Positions 49,589-62,900 of a stretch of DNA of 64,000 nt are shown here, piece by piece. The notes beneath the pieces are model-generated. The model was not told the DNA's origin. It made no database searches and saw only the letters and a program-made list of their open reading frames with translations. Position 1 is the stretch's first letter. Every line of letters starts with the position of its first letter. Source of the stretch: Rotaria socialis (taxonomy: Eukaryota > Rotifera > Eurotatoria > Philodinida > Philodinidae). Both the position numbers and the translations under genes were made by a program. The stretch spans positions 1,106-65,105 of the forward strand of contig CAJNYU010004046.1 in the NCBI GenBank assembly GCA_905331475.1, given 5' to 3'.

Positions 49589-50993
49589 TTAACAAATCAA
49601 TGAACAAAGATGGCGTCGTTTCGAAACATTCTCGTTTTGACCATTTATATGATCATAGATGGCTGCGGTTGTTATCTTATTGTGATATTTCCTTAGAAAT
49701 TTTTCTGTATATAAACGATAAACAATTTCCGCTGCGACATAATCAGAGCTATTCTCTTTTATCAATGATAAAATAAAAAATCCATCGGCTTCAAGATACC
49801 CATGAGTAAATTCAATAATCTTTGATTGATCATGCATTTCCTTTATTGACGAATGCTTTCTTGTATGTAGACGCCTACGAATGAAGTCGAGACGATTTCT
49901 TGGTGTAATAGAATATGACCACAGGATGAAATCACAAATATTAAGTAGAATAACAATTGCGTACCAGAAATAAAGAAATGTAAACATTTGTTGATTAAAT
50001 AGATTCAATGGTAAAACACAAGGAACCGTATAATCGTGAGAACGCTTTGGATGACCAAATTCACGAATTGTAAAATCACATAGCGTTGTCTTTGGAAACA
50101 AACGTGATTCTGTATCCCAATGAACACCTATACAGACGATGCGAATTTCGCTTGATGAAAAGAAAAATTAGCATTTAATCGTTTTACCTCGAAAAAATCG
50201 ATCTAGTACTTGTATACCATAGAGTGCAAAATTTGATCCTAACATAACACTCAGAAGAAATATTTGTAATACCGATACAACTATATACATGAATTTCGTT
50301 GTCATATATAACACAACAAGATAGTTGCCAAGATATTTTCCACTCATACACCAGCCAGTTATTAAAATACGTTGAAATATATTGGCATGAATCCGTTCTT
50401 CGCTTTGTCGCCGATGATCATTACAGTATTGATCAATACTATCAACAACATAGTCTAAACACATTTGGCGGTGTGTTGCATCAGCTGTTGGAAGTTTATA
50501 ATCGAATGATGATTCGACAAGATCGGATACTTGTATACCACTTTTCAGTCCGAGTGTATTCCATGATATACGTGGAATATAGAATAGAAATGCTTTGATT
50601 AAAAGAACAAATGGAATCCATTGATAGTATAAGATTTCATTTTCTTTTTTAACTTGAAATGTTTTCGGCGTTTTATCGTCATGTTTAACATAATAAGTAT
50701 TTTGTACGAAACATACCGATCGTACATATTCGTCGTAGTTCGGCGTAAAGAATGCTGGCACCTAGTTAAAGCAAGAGAGTAATAAGAAAAAGTTCAATGA
50801 TAAAGAATAGACATGTAATCGATTTTACCCAACATTTGATTTGATCTGTATAAAGACGATTCATGTTAATTATTGCTAATACAATCAAAATTGACACAGA
50901 ATAACGATAATTAAGTCGATCTGAAAGACTATCATCATTTCGTTTGCCCAACATCATATTTGAAGCTTGACCCATCAATGAATGAAAATCCAT
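49589..50993 (-). CDS. Innexin (gap-junction subunit)
   Basis: Three minus-strand exons, 50829-50993 (ATG), 50188-50761 and 49589-50127, in frame, give 425 residues. Hallmarks: IKCWVPAFFT at the first splice junction, the innexin signature YYQWIPFVL leading into TM2 near residue 100, four hydrophobic segments, two pairs of extracellular Cys, and the motif GVHWDTESRLFPKTTLCDF after TM3. Innexins form gap junctions and hemichannels in invertebrates. The length is typical. The C-terminal tail has a basic stretch (RKYHNK) and ends SLIC. The first exon and the start of the second are duplicated at 55907-56185. Confidence 0.92.
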
Positions 50994-51002
50994 TTTTTTA
51001 AA

Positions 51003-54000
51003 TTTTATCTAAAATACAATGAATAAATAGAAAACTCGTTCATTTTAACACGGATATGTGCAGCTAAAATATAATATGTAGCAGAATGTGAACAGAATGC
51101 CGAGCTATCTACTAATCGATCGTGACATATTAGCAATATACTACTCGAGGTCTCTCTCTCTCAAAAAGTCATCGTTGTTATGTTAGCCGACCGATTTTAT
51201 CGCATGAGTTTAGGAGAAGACATTAATTACTCGTTTCTTTTTTCTATCTGGTGTGCTTCTGTTATGGTTAATGGAAGACGAGAAAGAGGCAAGTAAGGCA
51301 ATCTTTCGCTGTCTATATAATAAGCATAGTGCTGCTTTTTCCTAGTAGTTTGCATCCAACTTGCCAGGAAAGATACAAGGATGTTATCGAACAAGATATT
51401 ATTCATCGTTCTTTCTTTTGATCTCGTTGTTCTAAAGACGGAAATAAAATACGACTGGTTATGTTGCCGCTAACTCCATTGTTGAGATGAAGAGCATGAT
51501 CTATTTATCTAGTTAGCGAACGGAGACAGGTGTGTAGCGTATCCATCTGGTAGAAATTATTTATATTCATGATACATATATATGTTAGAAGGGAAAAATC
51601 TTCCGTGGAGACATGCTGTTGCTTTATCAATGAGAATAAGCTAATTTCATTTCCCAGCATGCTCAACCTTACATTGATGACGTGACAGATAATTTTCTAA
51701 GTTAATTATACTAGAGTAGCTTGTTGCAGATAGAAATGAATATTAACGTTTCAATGTCGATGTAATGACGCAACCAAAGCACACCATTTAGTATTGTAGA
51801 CTAGCTACTGAAACCATGCATACCATCGAATAATAATTTGTTTACTTGTATTTCTTTTGTGAAGACACGTTTAATTAATTTCATTTATTAAATATTTTAA
51901 ACATTGGGAAATGCAAAGGTCTATACACAAGTTTGATTTTATAGGTAATTATTTTCAATGATAAGAGAACAAAACTGATATTTCCTAGAAACACGTGTCT
52001 AGTGTATTCATTATTAGAGTCCTTTTTACTTGAAAAGATTCTGACTATTGACAATGCAATTCGATAGAGTAGTATGAGCTCAAATTTGTTTATTATATTA
52101 TTAATTATAGATCATGAAAGTCTTTACTGTTTCAGAACATAATGGACTATGATTATTGATTTGTTGTTTTTTGTGTGATGTTTGGATAATGTATATTTAT
52201 AGGCATGAGTGTGAAAGTAATTTTTAACTGTCAGCATGGATCTCTTGTTGCTATTCGATTTTCAATGCATTGATTTTGATCATAGCCATAAAACTCAATT
52301 AGAATAAGAAGTCTTTTGTTTAAGATATTCGTAGTTAATAATAATAATAATAATTACTAGACATTGTATTTTGTTTATTCTTCGATAGAATTTTATCAAA
52401 ATGTTTCTATCTATACAATGATGTCAATTATTTTTTGAATTCAACTTTTAGATGATTAGTTAAAACATATCATTTTTGTTACACCATTAATAACATTCTG
52501 TAAGATTATTGTGAAACTTTCTTGGCATAGAAATTCACATTCTTGTTCGAGATGATAAACTAGATGAAAGTGGAAGAATGTGGTCTAAGTAGATATACTG
52601 ATACAAAGTATCACTACTCATCTTTTATTCATATTTGCACCTAGTTTTGTCAGAGAGAGATGATCATTGTTTTCGATTTTCGGTTCGATCAATGTCACTA
52701 CGACGCTGTAATGTATAATAAATAAATCTATTGACTTGCCCTCTCTCATAAGTGTCGATTTAAAATGAAACAAATAGAAAACTCAATGGATACGCGATTT
52801 CAACGGGATCTAAAATGTAATTCACTGATAAAAAGTAATCAATAATGATTTTTGTCCCGTAAAATTGATTCGAGATAAATGACTTTTGTTCGTCTATCAT
52901 CACTTTCTCTATTGAATAATTAACTTTCTATGATTTGTTTTTATTGATCAGCTTTCATCGCTTTTACAAACTAAGCAATTTTCATCAGCAGTTGAAGTTT
53001 TGCTTTTCTTATCTAAAAGCAAACAGTTCGTACTATAATCTACAAGAAATAATTAATTTTTAGAAGTCATTATAATCGGATAACTCATAATGGCATTGTT
53101 TTAATTGCTAGTTGATAATATAGCTCATATTTCGGTCAAAACAAAACTATCACTCTTAAAATGTATATATATGCAATCTTTTAAATGCTTAAAGCATAAT
53201 ATTTTCATACGAAATTTCATTTTACATGTTCTTCATTCTTCGTAACTCCGAAATCCTGTTAAAATTCATATCAAGCTCATCAGATTGACTATGCAAATAC
53301 CGATCTAAAAACGGCGACCTGATGAATTGACAATACAAGGATCTTTCTTTTTAAATAAACAAATTATAATATAATAGATGTTTTGATGTATGATTCAGAA
53401 AATATTCATGTAACGATATAGACTTATAGATATAATTATTTATGATGATATAGTTCTTAAGATATAGTCCTGATAGTATTGGAACATCGTAGATTGATTC
53501 TCAACAATTATAGTGTACTCCAATAAAGTTGCTATTCATTCTTCATCGATAATAATCTAAATATCTTTTTTTTTACATGGAAAATGACTGATGTCTGATA
53601 ATATCCGTACTTAATGTTTACTTCGAATATTTATGCGACGTTGCTCAATACTTCGTCAACAATTGTACGTGTGAACTTCAATACATTGATAAGCTTTATA
53701 AAAAAATCTCACAGCCAATGTAAATTTGAAATTTATTCAGCTATTTGAAGAAAACTATATTAGTAAAATATCGATTCAATATCACTTTTAAGGCATGTTT
53801 CAATAATGAATTGGATCTTGGCAAACCTAGATTCTAGGAAAAGACAAATAAGTCAACATGGCGCTGTCCTTGATATTTTATTTTGGCGTTTAGTACTTCT
53901 CGTGCGTAAAGCATCGATCATATATAATTACATTTCTGCTAAATAAAGAAAACTCCCTAGTATTTATCATACTACGTTTTCTAGTCTATATACACGACAA

Positions 54001-55324
54001 TATTTACAAAATAATTATCGTTTCCGTTTAATATGTAAAAGATATTCTGTCTTGAGTAATACTTTGTTATTTCTTTCAGATGTAAGAACACTCTATTTTG
54101 CATAGAAAAAGTGATAATAGATATGTTACTATCTGAAAAATGCTGACAATGCGAAAAGCGTGCTCACAAATCAAAGAAATTTCCATATGCATATAGTCAT
54201 AAAGTTCTGAGTAGAAATTTTACTGAGAATACAGCTAATATGATAGTGTGGCATAGTACAGAAACTCAACTTTAGTAACAATCAATAAAAAGATCAGTAA
54301 CTTGTTATTTTATTGTTGATATTTCTTTAGAGATCTTTATTTTATAATAGATATTCTGCCGAAAGCAGACATACAGTAGATGTTTACTCTAGTCGTAGAA
54401 AAAGAGAAGACGATGATTTAGTTTATTTGAATAGTAGAGGATGCAACACAGATTATGTTGTAATTAATCATGATACGATTCGCAACGACTGATTCCATAG
54501 ATGCTAGTCGTTTGTGATATTATTGATTCAGCATACATAGGAACATCTTAACTAATCGATTTCCTCCTTTACAAAATTATATAGTACGTGCTTGAATACG
54601 ATTATGATGAAAGTTATAGATGAAGCTCGATCAGATAAAGAGGATTATTTGGAATGATGCATATTAATCACCTATGTTGTTGTATTCAATCACAACTAAT
54701 ATTTTCATGTGTTTTTCAAGAGTCATCTGTTTCAATGACGAACTTACAGTCTTAACTATGTCATCAAATGCTTTCTTCTTTTATCATTATAACTAGCAAT
54801 GCAAGTTTTCACACGTGAGACACATTTATATAAGATAATATTGATGACAGCACACACATACTCTTTCAAATTGCTGTAATTGATATAGTTTGTTCATAAG
54901 TTTTATTTTTTCTTCACTATTGAACAGTTCTTATTGAATTGATATAATATCATATTCTCAAATTAGCTTACTAGACATACTTGTTTCAAATATAATTTAG
55001 ATTTTAGCAGAAAACAATTGTAGTCATAAAGATTTTTAAATGCAACTGTATGACTAAAACAATTCTTTACAACCATTATTGCTTCAAGAAACCAAGGGCA
55101 AGATTGAAACCAGTTCTTCTTATATTGTTGTCAATCAATGGCTATAAGTTTTATTTATTAAACCGAAGATTTATTGCACACAAAGTCTTGTTTCTTGCAC
55201 TATCTTTGACGCTCCATAAAACGCAAATTAGAATCTAATTGTATATTGAAGACAAAAAAATGATAGAGCATTTCGCCGAATAGATCTTACTAACAATCAC
55301 ACGACAGACGTTCTCTGTTGAGTA
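51003..55324. other. Intergenic; innexin upstream region, nothing else recognised
   Basis: The first 150 bases upstream of the innexin ATG are recognisably related to 56190-56345 next to the duplicated exon. An (ATA)n tract lies near 52339-52353. No further exon, RNA gene or repeat array is supported. Confidence 0.45.
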
Positions 55325-55905
55325 GTTCTTCTTTAAACAAATATTATTAAGAGTTCAAATTTTTTCCTTCAATAAAAAACAGTAATTAGAGGTGTCAGCC
55401 GTACGGCTGAGCCGCCACAGCAGCCACCAAATTAGTAGTAATTTTAAGAATTTTGGGGGAGCCGCCGCTGCGAAAAAACAAGTTTAGCCGTTGCGCCGCT
55501 GCAACAGATAAAAGTTTTTGATAGCGTTATTTGCCGCCGCTGACATCAATACATATGCGATCGAATCGAACATTTTTCTTTTAATTTTCGTCAGTGAATT
55601 TTTAACTGAGCCGTCGCCGCCACATACGAACTCACAAATATCAGCCGACGCCGCCGCTGTGAAAAAAATTTTAAGAATTTGTAGCAGCCGCCGCTGAAGA
55701 CATTATTCATTCAAATAGCGAGCCGCTGGAAATCTTCAAAAATTGAAAACTGTTGCCCGCCGTCGCCGTTCAACCCTTCGGCTGACACCTCTAACAGTAA
55801 TGCTTATTTTGTTTCTATTTTAATTTTATCACGACACATGAGCGTGAAATAAAACAAGTTTTTAAGAGAAGCGAAAACCAGTCTATTAACAAATCAATGA
55901 ACAAA
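55325..55905 (+). pseudogene. Duplicated 3' end of the 7TM gene, with an inserted MITE
   Basis: 55325-55378 matches 49445-49498 (last codons and stop of the 7TM gene, with TAA replacing TGA), and 55802-55905 matches 49505-49608 (3' UTR and the end of the innexin last exon). The two halves are separated by the 407-bp element at 55387-55793. The copy starts abruptly inside the last exon and ends at the N at 55906, so it cannot be functional. Confidence 0.85.
55387..55793. mobile_element. hAT-type MITE with 8-bp target duplication
   Basis: The termini are TAGAGGTGTCAGCCG and its exact reverse complement CGGCTGACACCTCTA (15-bp terminal inverted repeats). The flanks are ACAGTAAT on both sides (55379-55386 and 55794-55801), the 8-bp duplication expected of hAT transposition. 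The parental sequence at 49497-49504 (acagtagt) is an uninterrupted empty site. The interior is GC-rich relative to its surroundings, with many GCCGCCGCTG-type repeats and no open frame; it is non-autonomous. Confidence 0.9.
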
Positions 55906-55906
55906 N

Positions 55907-56185
55907 ACCGATCGTACATATTCGTCGTAGTTCGGCGTAAAGAATGCTGGCACCTAGTTAAAGCAAGGGAGCAATAAGAAAAAGTTCAATGATAAAGAAT
56001 AGACATGTAATCGTTTTTACCCAACATTTGATTTGATCTGTATAAAGACGATTCATGTTAATTATTGCTAATACAATCAAAATTGACACAGAATAACGGT
56101 AATTAAGTCGATCTGAAAGACTATCATCATTTCGTTTGCCCAACATCATATTTGAAGCTTGACCCATCAATGAATGAAAATCCAT
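55907..56185 (-). pseudogene. Innexin fragment: exon 1 and start of exon 2
   Basis: 56021-56185 (ATG at 56183-56185) corresponds to innexin exon 1 at 50829-50993 with the same 55 codons, and 55907-55953 to the first 47 bases of exon 2. The intron is also conserved with a few substitutions. The rest of exon 2 and nearly all of exon 3 are missing at the single N (55906). Either a real internal deletion of about 1.1 kb or a misjoined second haplotype/homoeologue would explain this. Confidence 0.85.
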
Positions 56186-56345
56186 TTTTTTATTATATTC
56201 TAAAATGGAGATTTTTGAATGCAACATTATTTTATGATTAGGTTGTTACATTTTACACAAAATATGCTTTGCGATAGACGACAAAAAAACTAGCAAGCTG
56301 TATGTGAATAGATCATGACATATCAGTAATAAACTACTGCCTCTT

Positions 56346-59300
56346 TCACGGAGGAAAAAGTTCCCACTACTTAATATGTATTCGCGCGTGCACATCTCTA
56401 CATTTGGAGGCAGATATGAAATCTTCGTTTTCCTTTTATATGGTCTGTTTTATTTTCAATAGGAGTAGACAGAAATAACTTTTCAAATATTGCCTCTACG
56501 TATGTGATATTTTGAAGTACTACACTTTCCAGTTTATACCCAATTAGTATTCAAGAATGATACACAAATTATTTAGAAAGCGATATTATTCATTAATTTT
56601 GTGCCATGGTAACACTCAAAGAAGAAAGCAATATCAATTACTTATACGATAGTTGATTATGATTTTGACATGTAAAAGATGATGAATGTAGCTGCATAAT
56701 ATGTTGTCGAATTCGAGTTAATGATGTTTAAGATCGATATTGTGTGAATGAAGCTTTGTATATAAATCATACAGCTGAACTGAAATTGATGGTTTTCATG
56801 GAGTAGCTTTTTTACGGCTGCGTCAATTACATAATTAATGGAATTTCATAATTGATCATGCGTATACAAACTGAAGTTGAATCGATTTTGAATATTTTAA
56901 TTTATACTACACTTGATTCAAGTAGGATTTTAGTTCAACATGTGAACATTTACTATTTTCTCGTAGAATTTTTCTTGAGTTTTTTTGTCTGATGGAACCG
57001 TATGACATCGAGATAGTCAACTCGATAGCATTTGTGAAGATGATACATTTATATGAAGAAGAAACTTCCATATGTATAATATAATATACAACCGATAGTA
57101 TCATGGTAAGTATTCATTTTTAGTAGACCGAGGCAACACTTCTGTTGACAATTCAGGGACCCAGATGTAATCTCTAATAGAGATCATTATCTGACAGTCC
57201 ACATGAGATTACTTCTATACAATTATCGATGTTTTTTTGCATTTGAAATGCATCATTAAAATTATGCGAAGATTTAGACATTATTCTGTACTCAAGTTAT
57301 CGACTCATTTATATGCGTGCTATTTTTCTTTGATAATATTAACTAACTGGTAAACTTCATTTAAAATACACCGTTGATTCATATGGCAAAGATTATATAA
57401 TTGAACGAAATACTTGTGTTCTTGTCTAATTTTTCTCATTTTAAATATATTTGCTACTGCATACAGTCAATACTACGCGTTCATTGCGCTTTTCGTGTTT
57501 ACTTCAAATTTTTCACGTACTAGAGAAGAAGAAGAAGAAGAAGAAGAAGAAAATAAATGTAAGAAATCGGGAAAAAATTTGTGTTATTGCGTATCAAGTA
57601 AGAAAAGAAGAAACGAAACTACTTTCAATAATAATTGAAATAATCATGGTTATAATGTTGTTATAGACTCGGTTTCTAAACATAGAAAGAAAAGTAGGAA
57701 TCTCATTTCTTAAAAGATAACTACATATTATTGTAATTGCTGTGCTAAACATTACAGCGTCTCTTAAATTGGATATCGATATTGTCACTTTCGGCAGTAG
57801 CATATTTTGAAACGTCCTAGAATCAATGAAAATTCGATTCAACACATTGTTTCAATATATGCAATTACCTGATGTTAGTAGCTATATCAATAAATGAAAT
57901 ACTACATATAAAATTATTAAATAATTGAATCAGATTTATTTTGTTTATAACAATGGTCAATACAATAGGTAGAGATGAAATAACAGAATCAATTTTAGTT
58001 ATTCTCTATGAGCATTTACTGTAAACCTTTAGGATTTCCTATTAAAATCGAACGTTCAACAATAAAAGAATCAATGTCGACTGTATCCCAAATTTTACTA
58101 GAAAATATTTCTAACAAACAGTAACATATAGAACTAAAATTTATAGTATGTGAAATTCTTTGTGCTGCCTACCAATTTCCAAATTAAGATTTGGCAATGC
58201 TTCATAACGCTAAAGTAAAGTTAGTAAAATATGAAACCATTGAAAATCATAGCAGTACTATCGTGAAATGTTGAATAGCAATTTGCGATATATCTGATTG
58301 TCATATACTAGAATTTTATTAAATTTCATCAGTTCGTTGAAAGTTTGTAACCGTATACACTTTCCCTATCATCGGTTAAATGCAATAAAAACTATTTGAA
58401 AATCAACAAACTTTGTGATGAACAAGAGATTTGAATTTTTAGAAAGATTCTCATTAAGGATCAATATCAATTAGATAGTTGCGTTTTCTATTGTTACTGA
58501 TTATGCTTCGTATCACTCTATAAAGTAGAAATGAAGAAAAAGTATGTTTCTATAGAAGTCGAAGTCTCCTATGTATTAAAACTATATAGTAAAACCGCCT
58601 AGAAAAATCAGAATATTAGAAAATCTATTTTATTATTTTTACACAGGATAAATATTTCATAAAAATGGACAGATTAGTAACCGTCTTATGATGCTTGCTC
58701 ATCTAATAACTATTGGCTCAAACTTATCCCCAAGAGTCAATACTAAAATAATTATAAGCAGCAAAACTAATGTATGATCTATAAAAATTTGAATATTGAC
58801 ATTCTGTTCAAAATTTTTCTTTCTGTTAATATCTTCTATGGATTCGCATCGTTTTGAATTAAAACAACTTTCTCTCCATTGTCGGACATCCATGTTGCAA
58901 TCAATATCTCTAGTCATACAAAAATGTCTCTTGTATTCTTAAAATTTCAAGATGTTATTAGTTAACTATTGAATACAACTTTCAAAACTACTATATGCCT
59001 GCGGGATAAAATGCGACACTTCAATAATTCTCAGCACGAGTGAACAATAAATGAAGTAAAACACTTTATAACACACTCTCGCTTGCGTTGTCGTTAAGCT
59101 TCGTTTCTTACAATTACGCAGAACATCATGTTTAAGAAACATTTATCTCAACAGTTACTCGTTCATAGATTGAAAACAAAGTAAACAGATAGATTAAACA
59201 GAAAAGCGAGAAACGAAAATTTTTGTGAGGTTCACCCGTGGCACCACTGCCGATTCTAAAAGCGACATACATAAGTTTTTGTGAAACTTGCACAAGGTGA

Positions 59301-59918
59301 AAAACATTGAAATCAATTAGTAAATAATAGAAAAATAAAATAGTTCCAAACAGTCTAATATGAACATCACTTCTTTCTGTTAGAAAACATTCTTAAATTA
59401 TTTTTATTGAAATCTTGATGATAGGTCAAATACTATTTAGAAATTATTGTATTCGTGCGTTATATTCTCTGCAGTCATAGATCAATAAATTTATTAAAAG
59501 TCAGAGAATTAATTATGAAACAGATTCAGTATCCTTATAAATACATTGAAATATAGTTAGCAGAAAAAATATTTCCTACACAACTCCACTAACATTTGAG
59601 ATTTTATTCCATTGGACTCAATATTAAAATTGAGACATAATTCCATAGATATCTTGTTGACCATATTCTGAATGTGAATCAACAAAATGTAAAATAATGA
59701 ACTAGAAGGAAAAAATGATCAAATGCATTTATTGCAATATAACCATAGTCATTCATTCTCGTTTATCCTTCTATGTTAAATACAGAAAAAAGAACATATT
59801 AAAGTCAAACAATACAAGAATAAGATCACAAAATGAAAACAAAAAAAAATGAGATTATGCATTAGATACTGACGCTGGTGAATACACAATGAATCGAGAT
59901 CCAGAGAAAGAAAAAAGG
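56346..59918. other. Intergenic; microsatellite, weak open frames
   Basis: (AGA)n lies at about 57521-57551 and creates poly-Glu/poly-Lys open frames that are artefacts. A 72-codon ATG frame at 58699-58917 (-) ends in a hydrophobic segment and holds three Cys, but no splice partner or family was recognised. Confidence 0.4.
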
Positions 59919-62900
59919 TCATGTACGAAATTTCAATGTACTAGAATCAAATGTAATTAGAACAGGACTAGGTTGAACTGTACGAGAATAATGAGAATTA
60001 GGTAATATCGATAGTATTGATGGATCAAAACTATATCGACTATTAGCTACATCAAGTTCATTGATCTCTGGTACTGCTTCAAGCGGAAGACGAGAACCAG
60101 TTTTACGATTGTCTATATCAGCATATGGTATAGGTGAAATGTTATTTGCTAAAATTGGTTCAAAAAATGAAGCCATTTTAGTTTCATCATTAGCTGCAAA
60201 AGTCACAGTTGATCCAACGACTGAATTTGGATTGTCTATGCATAGTGAAATACGTTTTAACTGTGGTGTAATTATTGTATTTGATATGATTGAATCACGG
60301 CAACGTGGTATAGTTGTAACTTTGGCTAGGGATATTGTTGAATCAGTACAACTTTCTTGAGGCGAAGGTAGTTGAATTGGAGCAGTAGCTGTGTGATGCA
60401 TTATTCGATTTTGAGATTTATACAGTGGTGTTGTTTGAACATCATGTGATTTGAGAAGACTTGCATGATATCGATCAGCTTTCACATGAGAACAATCACC
60501 TAGTCTACATAACAAACAACAAAACCATATATTGGTTATTCAATAATTGTTTTTCTCCTACATACTTATATCGAATATGAGGAAGACAGCAGCATTTCCA
60601 TTTGGAATCTAAATGAAAAAAACATCGATTCGACATTTAGAGTTTCTAGTTATATTTCTATACCACAATCAAGATCTGTTATATATGATCGTCTATGATA
60701 ATAATATTTGAATACACAATACAGACAGAACGATATCGCTGATATTGTTAATAGAATTAAAATACAAAGTAACATGATAAGTAAACCACTGGATCCACTA
60801 TAAGCAATAATTGCATTAAATTCTAAATAATAATATAAAAGTATTTTGAAGAAGAAAAAAACAAACAGTTGTTTAAATGACATACGAATATTAATTTGTG
60901 ATTCAGCTGGCAAACTATATGTGCCTTGATTTGAATAAGCTACAACTTGTATAATATATTTAGATTGTTTCATATTTCTCAATATATGTGAACGCATTGG
61001 ATGATGTAGAACAATTGATTGTTGTGATTGTTGATTATTAAATAAAATTGTCGAACGCCATAGTATAACATAATAAGCAACCTTTACTGACGATTCAACT
61101 AAATCTGGATGATCCCATGTTATATAAAGATTTAATCCTGATTGGTATAAATGGAGATTTCGAGGTGATAATGGTCGAGATAAACTTGTTGTATTTGAAT
61201 GATAAAGATAATCAATCGATAAATCTTGTGTTTGATTTAATTGAATTGTAATTATTGGAGTGAATGTTCCTAAACCAAAATAGTTTTCTCCGACAATGGT
61301 TAATTCATGGGGTTGGTGTAATTTTAAATCAAATAGTGTAAATTCCGTTGCGTTATCTGGTAAAACACGAGTTTGATTCCAGGTACGTTTCTTTTTATGT
61401 AACATTCGATGCCAGATAATAAAATGTTGAAATCGACCACCATCATAACCAGGTTCCCAAGAAATAAACAGATTCGATAACTTTTGTTTGTAATTAATGT
61501 TATGGGGTGCTTGAGGTGTTGAATCTAATAAATAAAAGAACAGATGAAAAAAAAAATTTTCTTTGGTTGAGGATAATCCCAAATAGTATGATTATATTTT
61601 CATCTTATAGATGGAATCTTCACTTTTCAGATTACTTAGATATGATATTCAATAAGATAGTTTGAAGCACTTATTCAGACGCATAGTAAAACATGGAGAT
61701 GAATTTTATACTGGTGCGTAACTACTAGACCACAGATTCCCTATTTGTCCTAGCCAGTTTTTTATGCGAATAATCGTATCGAGTAAAATCGCATTGAAAG
61801 TAAGCGTCATCAAATATCATTATTGACAAATACAATAGTAAGAAACCGCGTTAGTCTAAAGTCAATATAGATTTTAAAATCAGTCACTCTACCGGTTATA
61901 TACTAGTCCAATGATATCTACTGAAACTAGTGATGGTAGCACATCATAGAAAGTTCAAAAACAATCTATCTACAGCGTAGATCATCTTCAAAATTAGAGA
62001 TGACATCATACAGATGAATTCGTTTATGATAGAACATCAAATGTCTCTGCTTTTATCATAGATAATATATTCTAGACAAATTCTAACCTAATCAAGTAAG
62101 AATTCTGTCTAATCTCAGATGAACAATATCATAATTCACATATGACACGATGATCTCATACAAATGATATTTTGTTTATTTTGACATATCGATGTGATTG
62201 AATAGACTTACTCTCGACAGTGATTAATGCGGTAATATTAGTTGTTGTGTGTTCATTTGATGCTTGACATATATACACACCATGGTCAGTTTTATCAATA
62301 GAATCCAATGTTAGATTTTCATGAACGTCACTCAATTCAATAGAATTCTAATTATCAATGTAAAAAAAGAAATATGTATACAAAAACATAGAGAATTTTC
62401 GTCCTACTTTGAACCATTTAATCATAGGTTGTGGAGTACCCAAAGCTACACAAGGTAATATCAATTTATCTCGTTCATTTACATGATAGATAGACTTTGG
62501 TTTAAGAATAAATTTGATTGGTTCTACAATAAATTGATTAGAAAAATATTCAAATTAATGAATAAAACACTCAAATCATACCTTTTGTTTCTAAATAAAA
62601 TGGTCTACTATCATGCCCGAATCCTTCGGAGTTTTGTGCACGACAAAAATATTCACCGCTATCATCTGTTTCAACAGATTTTATTACCAAGCCAAATTCA
62701 GATGTAATAGAATATGCACCACCTGATGAAAAAGAAAATTTGAACTCAAAAGTCAAGTTGTTTGTTTAAAAATTACCTTTTGGTTCAATGCGTATCGATT
62801 CTCCATTTCGATACCAAGAAACAGATTGAATTGATGGATAAGCATCTAGCAAACACGGACAGATACCTGTTGAACCTCGGATAAATGTCAAATTTTTTGC

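Noticed and set aside
50299-50598. 99-codon plus-strand frame in the innexin
   Set aside because: Antisense shadow of innexin exon 2.
57414-57666. Two overlapping plus-strand frames with poly-Glu or poly-Lys
   Set aside because: Both are produced by the AGA microsatellite.
58699-58917. 72-codon minus-strand frame with a C-terminal hydrophobic segment
   Set aside because: ATG start and three Cys are suggestive, but there is no signal peptide, splice partner or recognised family.
60061-60360. 99-codon plus-strand frame at the end of the Ig/FN3 gene
   Set aside because: Antisense shadow of the last exon encoding the cytoplasmic tail.
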